The position numbers and the translations under genes are program-made. Of a stretch of 64,000 bases of DNA, positions 8,685 through 18,156 are shown piece after piece. The notes beneath the pieces are model-generated. The model searched no databases, was not told where the DNA came from, and worked only from the letters and a program-made list of their open reading frames with translations. Position 1 is the stretch's first letter, and each line of letters begins with the position of its first letter. Source of the stretch: Paraburkholderia caledonica NBRC 102488 (GTDB lineage: Bacteria; Pseudomonadota; Gammaproteobacteria; Burkholderiales; Burkholderiaceae); NCBI RefSeq assembly GCF_000685095.1, contig NZ_BAYE01000003.1:248001-312000 (forward strand), given 5' to 3'.

Positions 8685-10145
8685 ATGAGCCGACTGATTA
8701 TCGTTTCGAACCGGGTTGCGCCGATCTCGGAGGGCGGTCCGGCGGCGGGCGGTCTGGCGGTCGGCGTGTACGACGCGCTCAAGGAGACCGGCGGCATGTG
8801 GTTCGGCTGGAGCGGCGACGTGCTGAGTTCCGGCCAGCCGCAGATCAAGGTCGAAGAGCGCGGCCCCGTGACTTTTGCGACCATCGCGCTGATGCGCCGT
8901 GACTACGACCAGTACTATCGCGGCTTCTCGAACGCGACGCTGTGGCCGGCCTTTCACTACCGCGCCGACCTGCTGCAGTATGACCGGCATGACTTCGAGG
9001 GTTATTGCCGCGTGAACGCGTGGCTTGCGCAGCAACTCGTGCCGCTGCTACGTGAAGACGACGTTATCTGGGTCCACGACTATCACCTGATTCCGTTTGC
9101 CGAGGCGCTACGCGCGGCGGGCGTGAAGAATCGCATCGGCTTTTTCCTGCACATTCCGTTTCCCGCTTCGCAGGTGCTGCTGGCTGTACCGCCACATCGC
9201 GAACTGGTACAAGCGTTGTGTTCGTTCGATCTGCTCGGTTTCCAGACTGCCCCTGACCTGCGTGCTTTCTGCGATTACATCGTCAACGAGGCGAACGGCA
9301 CAGTCGACGCCTCGGCCGCCGGGCCGCTCGCAGTTCATGCGTTTGGCCGCACGTTGCGTGCAGCTGCTTATCCGATCGGCGTGTATCCGGACGAGATCGC
9401 CGAACTCGCCAAGGCGGGTGAGCGCGGCAAGCCGGTGCGCACCATGAAGGCTACGCTGCATTCGCGCAAGCTGATCATGAGCGTGGACCGTCTCGATTAT
9501 TCGAAGGGGCTGGTCGAGCGTTTCCGTGCGTTCGAGCGTCTGCTGGAACACGCCACCGCGCAACGCAACAAGGTGTCTTTCCTGCAGATCGCGCCGCCGA
9601 CACGCGCCGACATGCACGCCTATCAGGACATCCGTCTGCAGCTGGAAGGGGAGTCGGGCCGCATCAATGGACGTTTCGCGGAGCTGGACTGGACGCCGAT
9701 CCTGTACATCCATAAGCAATACGAACGCTCGGTACTCGCCGCGCTCTTTCGCACCGCGCATGTTGGCTATGTCACGCCGCTGCGCGACGGCATGAATCTG
9801 GTCGCCAAAGAGTACGTGTCGGCGCAGGACCCGGAGAATCCGGGCGTGCTTGTGTTGTCACGTTTCGCAGGCGCGGCGCAGGAACTGGACGGTGCGCTGA
9901 TCGTCAATCCGGTGGATATCGACGGCATGGCCGATGCGCTCGCCAGAGCGCTCGACATGCCGCTCGCGGAGCGCCAGGCGCGTCATCGCGACATGATGGC
10001 GCAGTTGCGGGAGAACAATGTCTCGGTCTGGCGCGACAACTTCATGCGTGACTTGCAGAGCGCCAGTGGTGCAACCCGCACCAGGAGCGGGCGGGCGCGT
10101 ACCGCTTCGGGGAAGAAGACCGCGCGCGAGGTTCTCGCGAGCTAG
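8685..10145 (+). CDS. otsA: Trehalose-6-phosphate synthase
   Basis: 486 residues, GT20 glycosyltransferase. It joins UDP-glucose (or another NDP-glucose) and glucose 6-phosphate. Visible motifs are LIIVSNR at the N-terminus, the GGLAVG loop, [11 protein letters not shown] (phosphate-binding region) and the donor-site [12 protein letters not shown] and [12 protein letters not shown] segments. It acts in the cytoplasm just before OtsB. The last 30 or so residues are Arg/Lys/Ser-rich and extend past the usual domain end, a basic tail of unknown role. A strong terminator follows. Confidence 0.96.
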   Translation: MSRLIIVSNRVAPISEGGPAAGGLAVGVYDALKETGGMWFGWSGDVLSSGQPQIKVEERGPVTFATIALMRRDYDQYYRGFSNATLWPAFHYRADLLQYDRHDFEGYCRVNAWLAQQLVPLLREDDVIWVHDYHLIPFAEALRAAGVKNRIGFFLHIPFPASQVLLAVPPHRELVQALCSFDLLGFQTAPDLRAFCDYIVNEANGTVDASAAGPLAVHAFGRTLRAAAYPIGVYPDEIAELAKAGERGKPVRTMKATLHSRKLIMSVDRLDYSKGLVERFRAFERLLEHATAQRNKVSFLQIAPPTRADMHAYQDIRLQLEGESGRINGRFAELDWTPILYIHKQYERSVLAALFRTAHVGYVTPLRDGMNLVAKEYVSAQDPENPGVLVLSRFAGAAQELDGALIVNPVDIDGMADALARALDMPLAERQARHRDMMAQLRENNVSVWRDNFMRDLQSASGATRTRSGRARTASGKKTAREVLAS

Positions 10146-10180
10146 CTACAGTGGAGCCGGTTCTGATCGGGAAAACCGAA

Positions 10181-10213
10181 AAAAAAGCCGCTTGAAAAAG
10201 CGGCTTTTTTTTT
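10181..10213. terminator. Bidirectional intrinsic terminator between otsA and the ABC exporter
   Basis: A-run plus GCCGCTT (to 10193), loop GAAA, AAGCGGC plus T-run (from 10198). A/T runs on both sides allow it to stop the two converging transcripts. Confidence 0.92.
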
Positions 10214-10245
10214 GACTAAACGCGTTCCTGACTATGGCGCGCGGC

Positions 10246-12117
10246 TCAGATAACGTGCTGTTCGTCGACTTTCTTTCCGCCCACATGGAGGGTAGCGCCC
10301 TTGCCGTATTGCTTCGACAGCAGGTCGCGATACAGCCCGGGACGCACGCGCAACTCTTCGGGACTGCCGTCGTCGATCACCTTGCCGGCGCTCATCACGA
10401 TAATGCGGTCGAAGTTGTTGAGCGTTGACAGGCGGTGGGCAATGGCGATCACCGTGCGGCCTACCATCAGCCGGTCGAGCGCCTTCTGGATCGCTTCTTC
10501 GGATGCGCTGTCGAGCGCAGACGTGGCTTCGTCGAGCAGCAGGATCGGCGCATTCTTCAGGATCGCGCGTGCAATGGCGATCCGCTGACGCTGTCCGCCT
10601 GACAGCTTCACGCCGCGGTCGCCGACGATCGTATCGAAGCCTTCTGGCATGGCTTCGATAAAGTCGGTGCAGCGGGCCTCGCGCGCCGCAGCCAGCACTT
10701 CTTCGCGGCTCGCTTCGGGGCGGCCATACGCAATGTTCTCGTACACCGTGCGATGGAACAGCGAAATGTCTTGCGGCACGAGCGCGATCGCATGGCGGAG
10801 GCTGTCCTGCGTGATCGTGTTGATGTCCTGACCGTCGATTTTGATCGAGCCGCCTTGCGTTTCGTAGAAGCGCTGCAGCAAGGCGAGCACGGTCGACTTG
10901 CCCGCGCCCGACTTGCCGATCAGCCCGACCCGCTGGCCCGGCTCGATATGCAGGTCGAAATGATCGAGAATCGGCCGGCGGCGCGGATAGGCGAACGTCA
11001 CGCTTTCGAAGTCGACCCGACCGCCCTGCGGCACGAGCTCGGTCGCGCCGTCGCGGTCGGGCATGCCATGCGGCTCGAGCAAGGTGCGCACGGCTTCCGC
11101 GAGACGGGCCACGTGCTGCGTAACGTCCACCAGCGCGACTGCGAGATCGCGCGTGCCATGCAGAATAGTGAAGCCGAGCGAGCTGACGAGCACGATGTCG
11201 CCCGAAGTCGCTTTGCCTTGATCCCACAGCACGAGCGCCCAGCCTAGCAGGCCGGCCGACAGCAGCGCGGTGATCACCGCGTGCAGCAGACGCAGCTTTT
11301 CCAGATAAAGCAGGCTTTGCTGACGCGCGTCCATCTCGGCCTTGACCGTCGCACCGAAGCGCTGCTGTTCGCGAAACGTCATGCCGAAGGCGCGCACGAG
11401 ACCCATGTTGCTGATGACGTCCACGAGCTCGCCGTCGACCGAGGCCGCCTTGGTCGCGAAATGGTGGTGGCGCGCGGAGCCGCGGCCGGCAAGCTTGTAC
11501 AGCACGACCGACAGAATGGCGGAGCACAGCATCAGGCCGCCGGCCATCAGCGGGTTCACCACGATGATCATGAAGATCGCGCCGAGCACGGCGATGCACG
11601 GCGGCAGCACGTTCCAGGCGGTAGTGTTCTCGGCGGTGTAGACCGCATTCGACGTCGCGGTGATCCGGCTTGCCAGCATGCCGGGCTGCTTCTCCGAGTA
11701 GTAGGTCGGCGAGTGCCCGCTCAGGTACTGGAACAGGTCGCGCCGCAAGTCGCCGGTCACGGCGACAAAAGTGTGGGCGGCGACCCAGCCGCCGACGCGC
11801 CACAGCAGATTGTCAGCGGCGATCAGCCCGACCAGGATCGCAAAAGCGCCCCACAGCGGCCCCGGATGATGCCGGCCAGCGGCGAGCACATCGATGAGAT
11901 GCTTGATCGCATATTGCGAAGCGAGCGCACAGCCCACGGCCGCTATCACGCTGCACAACACGGTCGCATGAGCGAGCGGATGGCGGCGGATAAAGCGGAA
12001 AAGGAACGCAAGGGGCCGGTGCGCATAGCTCGCGAGCTTGGCGTTCTGGGCGTTGCGCTGGGCGATGGTCAAATGTTCCAATTGATCGTGAGGTTGATGA
12101 GGTTCGGGGGTGTGCAT
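10246..12117 (-). CDS. ABC exporter, fused permease and ATPase (MsbA/ABCB type)
   Basis: About 623 residues. The N-terminal half has six predicted membrane segments (for example from the LAHATVLCSVIAAVG and LWGAFAILVGLIAADNL regions). The C-terminal half is an ATPase with Walker A GKSGAGKS, Q-loop VPQDISLFH, signature LSGGQRQR, Walker B ILLLDEATSALD and H-loop AIAHRLS, all intact. It should work as a homodimeric exporter of lipid-like or hydrophobic substrates; the substrate cannot be named. I favour the ATG at 12117 (MHTPEPHQ); the frame continues to an ATG at 12177 that adds a short hydrophobic stretch. A paralogue lies at 15652-17529. Confidence 0.9.
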   Translation of the reverse strand: MHTPEPHQPHDQLEHLTIAQRNAQNAKLASYAHRPLAFLFRFIRRHPLAHATVLCSVIAAVGCALASQYAIKHLIDVLAAGRHHPGPLWGAFAILVGLIAADNLLWRVGGWVAAHTFVAVTGDLRRDLFQYLSGHSPTYYSEKQPGMLASRITATSNAVYTAENTTAWNVLPPCIAVLGAIFMIIVVNPLMAGGLMLCSAILSVVLYKLAGRGSARHHHFATKAASVDGELVDVISNMGLVRAFGMTFREQQRFGATVKAEMDARQQSLLYLEKLRLLHAVITALLSAGLLGWALVLWDQGKATSGDIVLVSSLGFTILHGTRDLAVALVDVTQHVARLAEAVRTLLEPHGMPDRDGATELVPQGGRVDFESVTFAYPRRRPILDHFDLHIEPGQRVGLIGKSGAGKSTVLALLQRFYETQGGSIKIDGQDINTITQDSLRHAIALVPQDISLFHRTVYENIAYGRPEASREEVLAAAREARCTDFIEAMPEGFDTIVGDRGVKLSGGQRQRIAIARAILKNAPILLLDEATSALDSASEEAIQKALDRLMVGRTVIAIAHRLSTLNNFDRIIVMSAGKVIDDGSPEELRVRPGLYRDLLSKQYGKGATLHVGGKKVDEQHVI

Positions 12118-12787
12118 GCAAAGCGTGGGCCACGCGAAAAGGTTCGCGGCGAAGCCAATGCTTCGCATTGTAAACATGCAAAAGCGATTGCGCCCTGCGT
12201 AACCGGGCTTTTGGCGCGATAGATGTCGCCATGGACGTCCGCGACCTACTTCTTGCTCGACTCACTGCAGCGGCAGTGGTTCACGCGGTCGGGGAATGTT
12301 TTCGAGATATAATTACAAATTGCATTCAGCCGGCACTCTGCATTCTCTTCAACGGGTACCGGCAAGATTGATGCGAGAACTTACAGGATCCCGCGCGCGA
12401 ACCAGGGACAGCCGCAGGTGACGGCCAGTCGCTACTGTAGAACTGTCTTGCAAAACAAGGGTTTGCAAAGTGTATCCCCCTTGTAACAACGTAAAGACTT
12501 TGAAATGTTGTGGTGCAGCGTGAAGCGCGGCATCGATAATGCATGCGCTCCATGCCCGGCGCGGAATTTTCTGACAGTTTGTCAACGTCCGTGGTGTTGG
12601 TGCGTTTACCGCACAGGCATGAACGGTGATCACCGTTCGGGCTCTCTAACCTGAAGCGATCTATCGCAGGATTTCTCGAAAGAATAAGGCCCGCGCCGGT
12701 ATGTCCAGCCCGGCTGACCTGGCGAGCAAGCGAGTCGCTTTTACCAAACGCAGTACTTTGCCGGTTTTTTACGAGGAGTTCTTCATT
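12118..12787. other. Long intergenic region with palindrome at 12621-12638
   Basis: About 670 bases between a divergent exporter gene and a glycosyltransferase gene, with no supportable reading frame. It contains a perfect 18-bp palindrome, GAACGGTGATCACCGTTC (12621-12638), about 150 bases before the glycosyltransferase start. It also has ACAAGGG...CCCTTGT arms near 12454-12487 and repeated TTGCAAA motifs. It reads as a long leader or control region, not lost coding sequence. Confidence 0.5.
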
Positions 12788-13852
12788 ATGCGAATCGCAC
12801 AAATCGCTCCGTTGCACGAGGCGGTTCCTCCCAAGCTGTACGGTGGTACGGAACGTGTGGTGTCCTATCTGACCGAAGCACTGGTCGAGCAGGGCCACGA
12901 CGTCACCCTCTTTGCGAGCGGCGATTCGCAAACCTCGGCCAAGCTCGAAGCGTTCTGGCCGCAGGCACTGCGCCTCGACCCTACCATTCGCGACGTGATG
13001 GCGCCGCACATGCTGCTGCTCGAGGAAGTGCGCCGCCGCGCGGACGAATTCGATGTGCTGCATTTTCACATCGACTATTACCCGTTTTCGCTGTTCGCAC
13101 GCCAGCCCGTGCCGTTCGTGACCACGCTGCACGGCCGTCTCGACCTGCCGGAATTGCAGCCGATCTTCAACACGTTCAAGGACGTGCCGGTCGTGTCGAT
13201 CTCGGACAACCAGCGCATTCCGCTGCCGCAGGCTCACTGGCTGCAAACCGTTTATCACGGCCTGCCGGAAAATCTGCTCACGCCGATCAAGGACGTGAAG
13301 CCGAGCTATCTCGCGTTCCTCGGCCGCATTTCGCCGGAAAAGCGTCTGGACCGTGCGATCCGCATCGCCGAGCAGGTCGGCATGCCGATCAAGGTCGCGG
13401 CCAAGCTAGACAAGGCCGACCGTGCGTACTACGACGAAGTCATCAAGCCGCTCATGGCGCTGCCGCATGTCGAATATATCGGCGAGATCAGCGAAGCGGA
13501 AAAGACGGAGTTCCTCGGCAACGCACACGCGCTGCTGTTCCCGATCGACTGGCCGGAGCCCTTTGGTCTGGTGATGATCGAGGCAATGGCCTGCGGTACG
13601 CCGGTGATCGCGTTCAATCGCGGCTCGGTGCCGGAAGTGATCGAAAACGGCGTGTCGGGCTTTGTCGTCGAGGACGAAATCAGCGCTGTCGCAGCGGTCA
13701 AGCGTCTGCATACGCTGCCGCGCGAAACGGTGCGCAAGGCGTTCGAAGCACGCTTCTCGTCGAAGGTCATGGCCCAGAACTACGTCGCCACGTACGAAGA
13801 GCTGCTGCGTCGGAAGCACCGTACCGTGCTGCGTGAAGTCAACGCGAACTAA
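12788..13852 (+). CDS. Glycosyltransferase family 4 protein
   Basis: 354 residues, GT-B fold. The N-terminus MRIAQIAPLHEAVPPKLYGG and ERVVSYLTEAL is the usual GT4 acceptor-side loop. The donor-side motif is present as FPIDWPEPFGLVMIEAMACGTPVIAF (read in two pieces), carrying the E-x7-E pattern. No signal peptide or membrane helix. Likely uses a nucleotide-sugar for a surface polysaccharide or a storage glycan; acceptor unknown. The ATG at 12788 is chosen because a GAGGAG ribosome binding site stands a few bases upstream; an upstream in-frame ATG at 12701 has none. A strong hairpin terminator follows. Confidence 0.9.
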   Translation: MRIAQIAPLHEAVPPKLYGGTERVVSYLTEALVEQGHDVTLFASGDSQTSAKLEAFWPQALRLDPTIRDVMAPHMLLLEEVRRRADEFDVLHFHIDYYPFSLFARQPVPFVTTLHGRLDLPELQPIFNTFKDVPVVSISDNQRIPLPQAHWLQTVYHGLPENLLTPIKDVKPSYLAFLGRISPEKRLDRAIRIAEQVGMPIKVAAKLDKADRAYYDEVIKPLMALPHVEYIGEISEAEKTEFLGNAHALLFPIDWPEPFGLVMIEAMACGTPVIAFNRGSVPEVIENGVSGFVVEDEISAVAAVKRLHTLPRETVRKAFEARFSSKVMAQNYVATYEELLRRKHRTVLREVNAN

Positions 13853-13931
13853 CTGAGCCGGGCCGGGTAGTTTCGGTCCGAGAACGGGCTTGCTAAGAGG
13901 AGCGTCTTCTACGCGCCTCGCCAGCGCCCGG

Positions 13932-13970
13932 CAACGCCCCGCGTGCAAGCCGCTCGCGGGGCGTTGTTGC
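13932..13970 (+). terminator. Intrinsic terminator after the glycosyltransferase gene
   Basis: CAACGCCCCGCG (13932-13943) pairs perfectly with CGCGGGGCGTTG (13955-13966), followed by a short T-containing tail (TTGCAT). The T-run is poor but the 12-bp GC stem is strong. Confidence 0.7.
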
Positions 13971-14107
13971 ATACACGCCGCGTTTTTCGCGTTCCGCGAT
14001 GCAAAGTGAGCGGTTCAGGCACGCCGCGGCGAGCCGGTCTTCGTAATATCCCTATAATGGCCGTGCCGCGAAATTGGCTGCGGCGCCGCCGACGACAGGA
14101 GGATGCC

Positions 14108-14962
14108 TTGGCGAGAACGAAAGAGACGCGTGCGAATGCCGCGCCCGGCGCCGGAACGATTTTCGCGTTACGCGCTATCGGTCTCGTGCTTCTCGCCCGC
14201 TGGCTGTTTTCCATGTCGGAGATGGATCTGACCGCGTCGCTGTCGGCCATGGCCTCCTCGCCGTGGGCGTGCATCAACCTGGTCTTCCTGTTCCTGCTCA
14301 TTTTTCTTCCTGGCGCACGCGCGGTCGCAGAGCGGCCTTTTCATCCGCTGCCGCAATGGCTGCGGCAAGCGCTGCGGCTATTCGCATTCCTGGGATTTCT
14401 GTTCGCGGTGTGGTCGGTCAGCGCCTTTGCGGTAAGCGCCGGCTGGCGCCGTACCGCGCAAGCCGTAGCGGCGACCAACGGCTGGCTGTTGGCGGCGCCC
14501 GCGCTGTATGCGGCCGTTCTGTGGATCTGCCGTCCGCGCGCGCTGTGGCGCACCAACATTGCTGCGCGCCGCTTTGCGATCGGCCGCTATGCCGTCTCGC
14601 TCGATCCGCTTACGCGCACAGTCAGCGTATGGGCCGAGCGTCGCAAGGTGGGGCAGTACGACGCGCGCGAACTCTCCGTGCGCTGGGCGGACGTGGCAGG
14701 CACGCGCTCTGCGACGGCGCCCACGCCGGTCATCGCGCTCCACGTCGCCGGCGATACTGGCGTCGGCGTTACGTCGTCAGGCTCGAGCGGCGCTCCGTCG
14801 CTTGCCCGAGCCGCGTTTGGCCGACGTCCGAAAATCGAGTTGCTGTGGGATTCGCCCGCGGCGGCCGGCCACAACCGGCAAACCGTCTTTCGCGCGGCCC
14901 TGACGACCGAAGGGGATCGCGTCGCCGCACGCGCGCTCGACAGCACGTTGCGGCAAGTCTGA
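14108..14962 (+). CDS. Hypothetical membrane protein with C-terminal soluble domain
   Basis: About 284 residues, not recognised. The N-terminal half has about four hydrophobic segments (FALRAIGLVLLARWLF, WACINLVFLFLLIFL, LFAFLGFLFAVWSVSAF, GWLLAAPALYAAVLW). The rest is a soluble, beta-rich region with repeated Ala/Arg and no known motif. I chose a TTG start at 14108 because AGGAGG ends five bases before it. The in-frame ATG at 14057 has no ribosome binding site and itself overlaps a TATAAT at 14053-14058, which could be the -10 box. A second long frame over 14074-14997 is an Arg-rich shadow. A downstream DUF2214 gene on the same strand follows after 151 bases. Confidence 0.65.
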   Translation: MARTKETRANAAPGAGTIFALRAIGLVLLARWLFSMSEMDLTASLSAMASSPWACINLVFLFLLIFLPGARAVAERPFHPLPQWLRQALRLFAFLGFLFAVWSVSAFAVSAGWRRTAQAVAATNGWLLAAPALYAAVLWICRPRALWRTNIAARRFAIGRYAVSLDPLTRTVSVWAERRKVGQYDARELSVRWADVAGTRSATAPTPVIALHVAGDTGVGVTSSGSSGAPSLARAAFGRRPKIELLWDSPAAAGHNRQTVFRAALTTEGDRVAARALDSTLRQV

Positions 14963-15113
14963 AGCAGAGGTTTTGTGCAGTCGGTCACATGCAGTGACGG
15001 TTGCGCGCGTTGTAAAGTAAGCCGTGGTCGATAATGAAGCAACGATGCCGCCCGTACTGACGGCGGGCGAGTGAAACAACAATCGATGTGCCGTGTCGTT
15101 TGCAGGAGTCGCT

Positions 15114-15578
15114 ATGCTGGTTCGCTGGTTGCTTGCCGCTCTTCATCTGCTCGCTTATGGCTTCGCGCTTGCGTCGATTCTGCGGCGCACGTGGGCGCTG
15201 CGTCGTGCCGCGGTGCCAGCGGCGCTCCGCTCGGTGTTTCGGGCCGATACACGCTGGGGCCTCTCCGCACTCGTGTTGATCGTCACCGGCTTGATGCGCG
15301 TTTTCGGCACCTATGAGAAGGGCGCCGATTACTATCTCCACGAGCCGCTCTTTCACGTCAAGATGACGCTGCTCGTGATAATCATCGTGCTGGAAGTTCC
15401 GTCGATGCTCGCATTAATGCGCTGGCGCGCATCGATACGAAAAGGCGCTGCGCCGGAGCTGCAAAACGCACGCCGCTATGCGCATTTGAGCGTGATTCAG
15501 ACTGTGTTGCTCGTGTTAATGGTCTTCGCGGCAACCGGCATGGCGCGCGGCATCGGTTTGCCCGCGGGCGCGGTGTAA
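15114..15578 (+). CDS. DUF2214 family membrane protein
   Basis: 154 residues, four hydrophobic segments: WLLAALHLLAYGFALAS, SALVLIVTGLMRVFG, VKMTLLVIIIVLEVPSML and VIQTVLLVLMVFAATGMARG. The order ADTRWGLSAL, then GADYYLHEPLFHVKM, fits the DUF2214 family of inner-membrane proteins, whose function is unknown. The ATG at 15114 has GCAGGAG just upstream; the reading frame extends seven codons further. It converges with the second ABC exporter gene; a hairpin at about 15595-15627 lies between the two stops. Confidence 0.85.
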   Translation: MLVRWLLAALHLLAYGFALASILRRTWALRRAAVPAALRSVFRADTRWGLSALVLIVTGLMRVFGTYEKGADYYLHEPLFHVKMTLLVIIIVLEVPSMLALMRWRASIRKGAAPELQNARRYAHLSVIQTVLLVLMVFAATGMARGIGLPAGAV

Positions 15579-15651
15579 CGATAGCGGCGCGCCGGCGGAA
15601 AGTGCCTTGTACAAAGGCCTATTCCGCAGGACGCGCCGCATCTTTCCCTTT

Positions 15652-17529
15652 TCAGTCATTAACCAGCAGGCTTGAATCGTCCACCGCGTGGCTGCGCGCG
15701 CGGGGACGTTCGTGCGATGCCGGCGTTTCATTCAAGCCCTTGATCAGCTCCAGCGCCTGACGCTCGAACAGACGCCGGTAGAGTCCATTCTCGAGTCGGA
15801 TCAGCGTCTCGTGACTGCCTTCTTCGATTACCTTGCCCTTGTCGAGCACGAGCAAGCGGTCAAGCGCGCGCACGGTCGAAAGGCGGTGTGCCACGACGAG
15901 CGTCGTGCGGCCTTGCATCAGCCGCTCCATCGCCTGCTGGATCAGCACTTCGCTTTCGCTGTCGAGGCTCGAAGTGGCTTCGTCCAGAATCAGGATGGGT
16001 GCGTCCGCCAGAAACGCACGTGCAATCGCAACGCGTTGGCGCTCGCCCCCCGAGAGCTTGATGCCGCGCTCGCCGACCAGTGTGTCGTAAGCGTTGGGCA
16101 GCGCGCTGATGAAGTCGTGAGCGTTCGCGAGTCGCGCGGCGTGTTCGATCTCAGCGCGGCTCGCGTCCGGACGTGCATACGCGATGTTTTCCGCGAGCGA
16201 ACGGTGAAACAGCACCGGCTCCTGCTGCACGATAGCAATCTGACTGCGCAACGACGTCTGCCTGACTTGCGCGATGTCCTGACCGTCGATCGTGATGCGA
16301 CCTTCGGACACGTCGTAAAGACGCTGAATCAACTTGATGAAGGTCGTCTTTCCGGACCCCGAATGGCCGACCAGCCCGACGCGTTCTCCGGGCGCAATGC
16401 GCACGGAGAAGTCGCGATAAAGCGGCGTGGCGTCCGCGCCATAATGAAACGTCACATGCTCGAAGCGGATCTCGCCTTTGCCGATGGAGATCGGACCGGC
16501 GGCCGGGCGATCTTCGATGCCAAGCGGCTGGCGCTCCAGCGAGACGAGTTCTTCCATGTCGTTGACCGAGCGTTGCAAGTTGCGGATGTGCATGCCGACC
16601 TCGCGCAGATAACCTTGCAGCATGAAGAACATCGTCAACGCAAAAGTGATGTCGCCGACGCTCGCCTCACCGCGCAACCACAGTAGCAGCGCGGCGCCGA
16701 GAATCGCGGTCTGAATTGCCACCAGCATCGCGCCTTGCACTCCGCCGTTGATCGTGCCGCGAATCCACGTGCGGCGCGTGCGGTTGCGCCACTTGCCGAT
16801 CACACGCGCAAGTAGCAACTCCTCGCGCTCCTCGGCTCCGAAAGCCTTGACCACACCGTTGCAGCTGACCGCGTCCGCGAGCGCGCCGCCCATGCGCGTG
16901 TCCCACGCGTTGGCGAGGCGCGCGGCCGGCGCCACGAAGCCGAGCGACAGCGCGACAGTCACCGCGATATAGAGCAGCGAGCCTACGCCGACCACCGCGC
17001 CCATCATCGGCCAACGCCAGCCGAGCAGCAACGTCGCGCCCACGAGCATGATCAGCGACGGGAACAGCGCGATCAGCAGCGTGTCGTTGAGCAGATCGAG
17101 CGCCCACATTCCACGCGTGATCTTGCGCACCGTGGAGCCGGCAAAGCTGTTGGCATGCCAGTCGGTCGAGAAGCGTTGCACGCGATGGAATGCGTTCGCG
17201 GCGATCTCACTCATCATCTTCAACGTCAGTTTGATGATGTTGAAATACATGGCTTGCCGAAGCAAAGTGGCGCCCAGTCCCAGCGCCGCCAGAACGCAAA
17301 AGGCCGTGATGGCTGCGTGCCACGCGCTCGCACGTGCGGCCGGGCCGGACGCGATGGCGTCGACAAGGTGGCCGGCGAACATCGGCGTGAGCACGTCCGC
17401 CACGGCGGAGAGCATGACAAGCGCAGAAATGACGACAATGCGCCACAGCTGTTGAGCCCAGTGCCGGAAGGTGAAGCCGAGGACATCCTTGAACGCTTGC
17501 CCGCGAAAGTCGAGTTTTTTTCTGGTCAT
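15652..17529 (-). CDS. ABC exporter, fused permease and ATPase
   Basis: 625 residues. Six membrane segments in the first 330 residues are followed by an ATPase with Walker A GHSGSGKT, Q-loop VQQEPVLFH, signature LSGGERQR, Walker B ILILDEATSSLD and H-loop VVAHRLS. It shares architecture with the exporter at 10246-12117 and differs mainly in the membrane part, so the two may be distant paralogues with different substrates. It should act as a homodimer in the inner membrane. The ATG at 17529 (MTRKKLDF) is preferred; the frame only extends to a TTG at 17538. No partner gene is adjacent, so the substrate cannot be inferred. Confidence 0.9.
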   Translation of the reverse strand: MTRKKLDFRGQAFKDVLGFTFRHWAQQLWRIVVISALVMLSAVADVLTPMFAGHLVDAIASGPAARASAWHAAITAFCVLAALGLGATLLRQAMYFNIIKLTLKMMSEIAANAFHRVQRFSTDWHANSFAGSTVRKITRGMWALDLLNDTLLIALFPSLIMLVGATLLLGWRWPMMGAVVGVGSLLYIAVTVALSLGFVAPAARLANAWDTRMGGALADAVSCNGVVKAFGAEEREELLLARVIGKWRNRTRRTWIRGTINGGVQGAMLVAIQTAILGAALLLWLRGEASVGDITFALTMFFMLQGYLREVGMHIRNLQRSVNDMEELVSLERQPLGIEDRPAAGPISIGKGEIRFEHVTFHYGADATPLYRDFSVRIAPGERVGLVGHSGSGKTTFIKLIQRLYDVSEGRITIDGQDIAQVRQTSLRSQIAIVQQEPVLFHRSLAENIAYARPDASRAEIEHAARLANAHDFISALPNAYDTLVGERGIKLSGGERQRVAIARAFLADAPILILDEATSSLDSESEVLIQQAMERLMQGRTTLVVAHRLSTVRALDRLLVLDKGKVIEEGSHETLIRLENGLYRRLFERQALELIKGLNETPASHERPRARSHAVDDSSLLVND

Positions 17530-18033
17530 TTGCGACAACCCGTTCGCGCATGGCGCACCGGGGTTCCAGTCAGAAGCGAGATGGAGAGACAGTCGAAGCG
17601 CGCCGCTTCACGGCAATGAAACTGCTGGCAATAAGCCTGCGGACTTGGCTGCGAACTATCTGGGATTGCGCGGAGCGCCTTTTCAGGCCGACTTGCGCGG
17701 TCGACGAGTCAACGTCGTGGGACCATGTCAGGGATGGCCATATGCACTGCGAACATGTGACGCCTCCCTGTAGTCAATGAGGTGGAGAAAGTAGACGGGG
17801 CGAATGCCCGAAAGCCGACTATATCAGCACTGTTTTGCCGCCGCAATCGACGAGGTTTCGTTGTTGACTCGCACGCACACCGTGGTGCCGACGACAGATA
17901 TCGACATGCAAGCAGCGAGAAATACAATGACGAGGCAAACGGGAAGTGACGAAACGGAAATCACAAAACGGAAAAGGGCTTACACATTGCTGCGTAAGCC
18001 CTTTTTTCTTCGGTGATCGACACACCAAAATTC
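17530..18033. other. Gene-free stretch between ABC exporter and tRNA-Val
   Basis: About 500 bases with no convincing reading frame on either strand. Apart from the terminator at 17972-18010 and the presumed exporter promoter near 17540-17640, I see nothing identifiable. Confidence 0.5.
17972..18010 (-). terminator. Intrinsic terminator downstream of tRNA-Val
   Basis: AAAAGGGCTTAC (17972-17983) pairs with GTAAGCCCTTTT (17994-18005) around a 10-nt loop. A/T runs on both sides make it usable in both directions. On the minus strand it follows tRNA-Val by about 25 bases. Confidence 0.85.
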
Positions 18034-18108
18034 TGGTGGGTAGTACTGGGATCGAACCAGTGACCCCTGCCGTGTGAAGGCAGTGCTCTACCGCTGAGCT
18101 AACCACCC
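18034..18108 (-). tRNA. tRNA-Val(CAC)
   Basis: 75-nt cloverleaf on the minus strand: acceptor GGGTGGT/ACTACCC, anticodon loop TTCACAC giving CAC (reads GTG), GGTTCGATCCC T-arm and encoded CCA. It lies downstream of dnaQ, the position held by a tRNA gene in the same cluster of E. coli. Confidence 0.96.
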
Positions 18109-18156
18109 GAAGAGATCGAAATTATGCCGGGGATTTGCAAGCTCGTCCAGCACTTT

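Noticed and set aside
14074..14997. Second long plus-strand frame over the unrecognised membrane protein
   Set aside because: Arg/Ala-rich, with no hydrophobic pattern; the other frame gives four clean membrane segments and a ribosome binding site.
10246..17529. A possible biosynthetic gene cluster formed by two ABC exporters, a glycosyltransferase and membrane proteins
   Set aside because: Genes are on both strands with terminators and long gaps between them, and no synthetase or regulator is present; coincidence of neighbours is the simpler reading.
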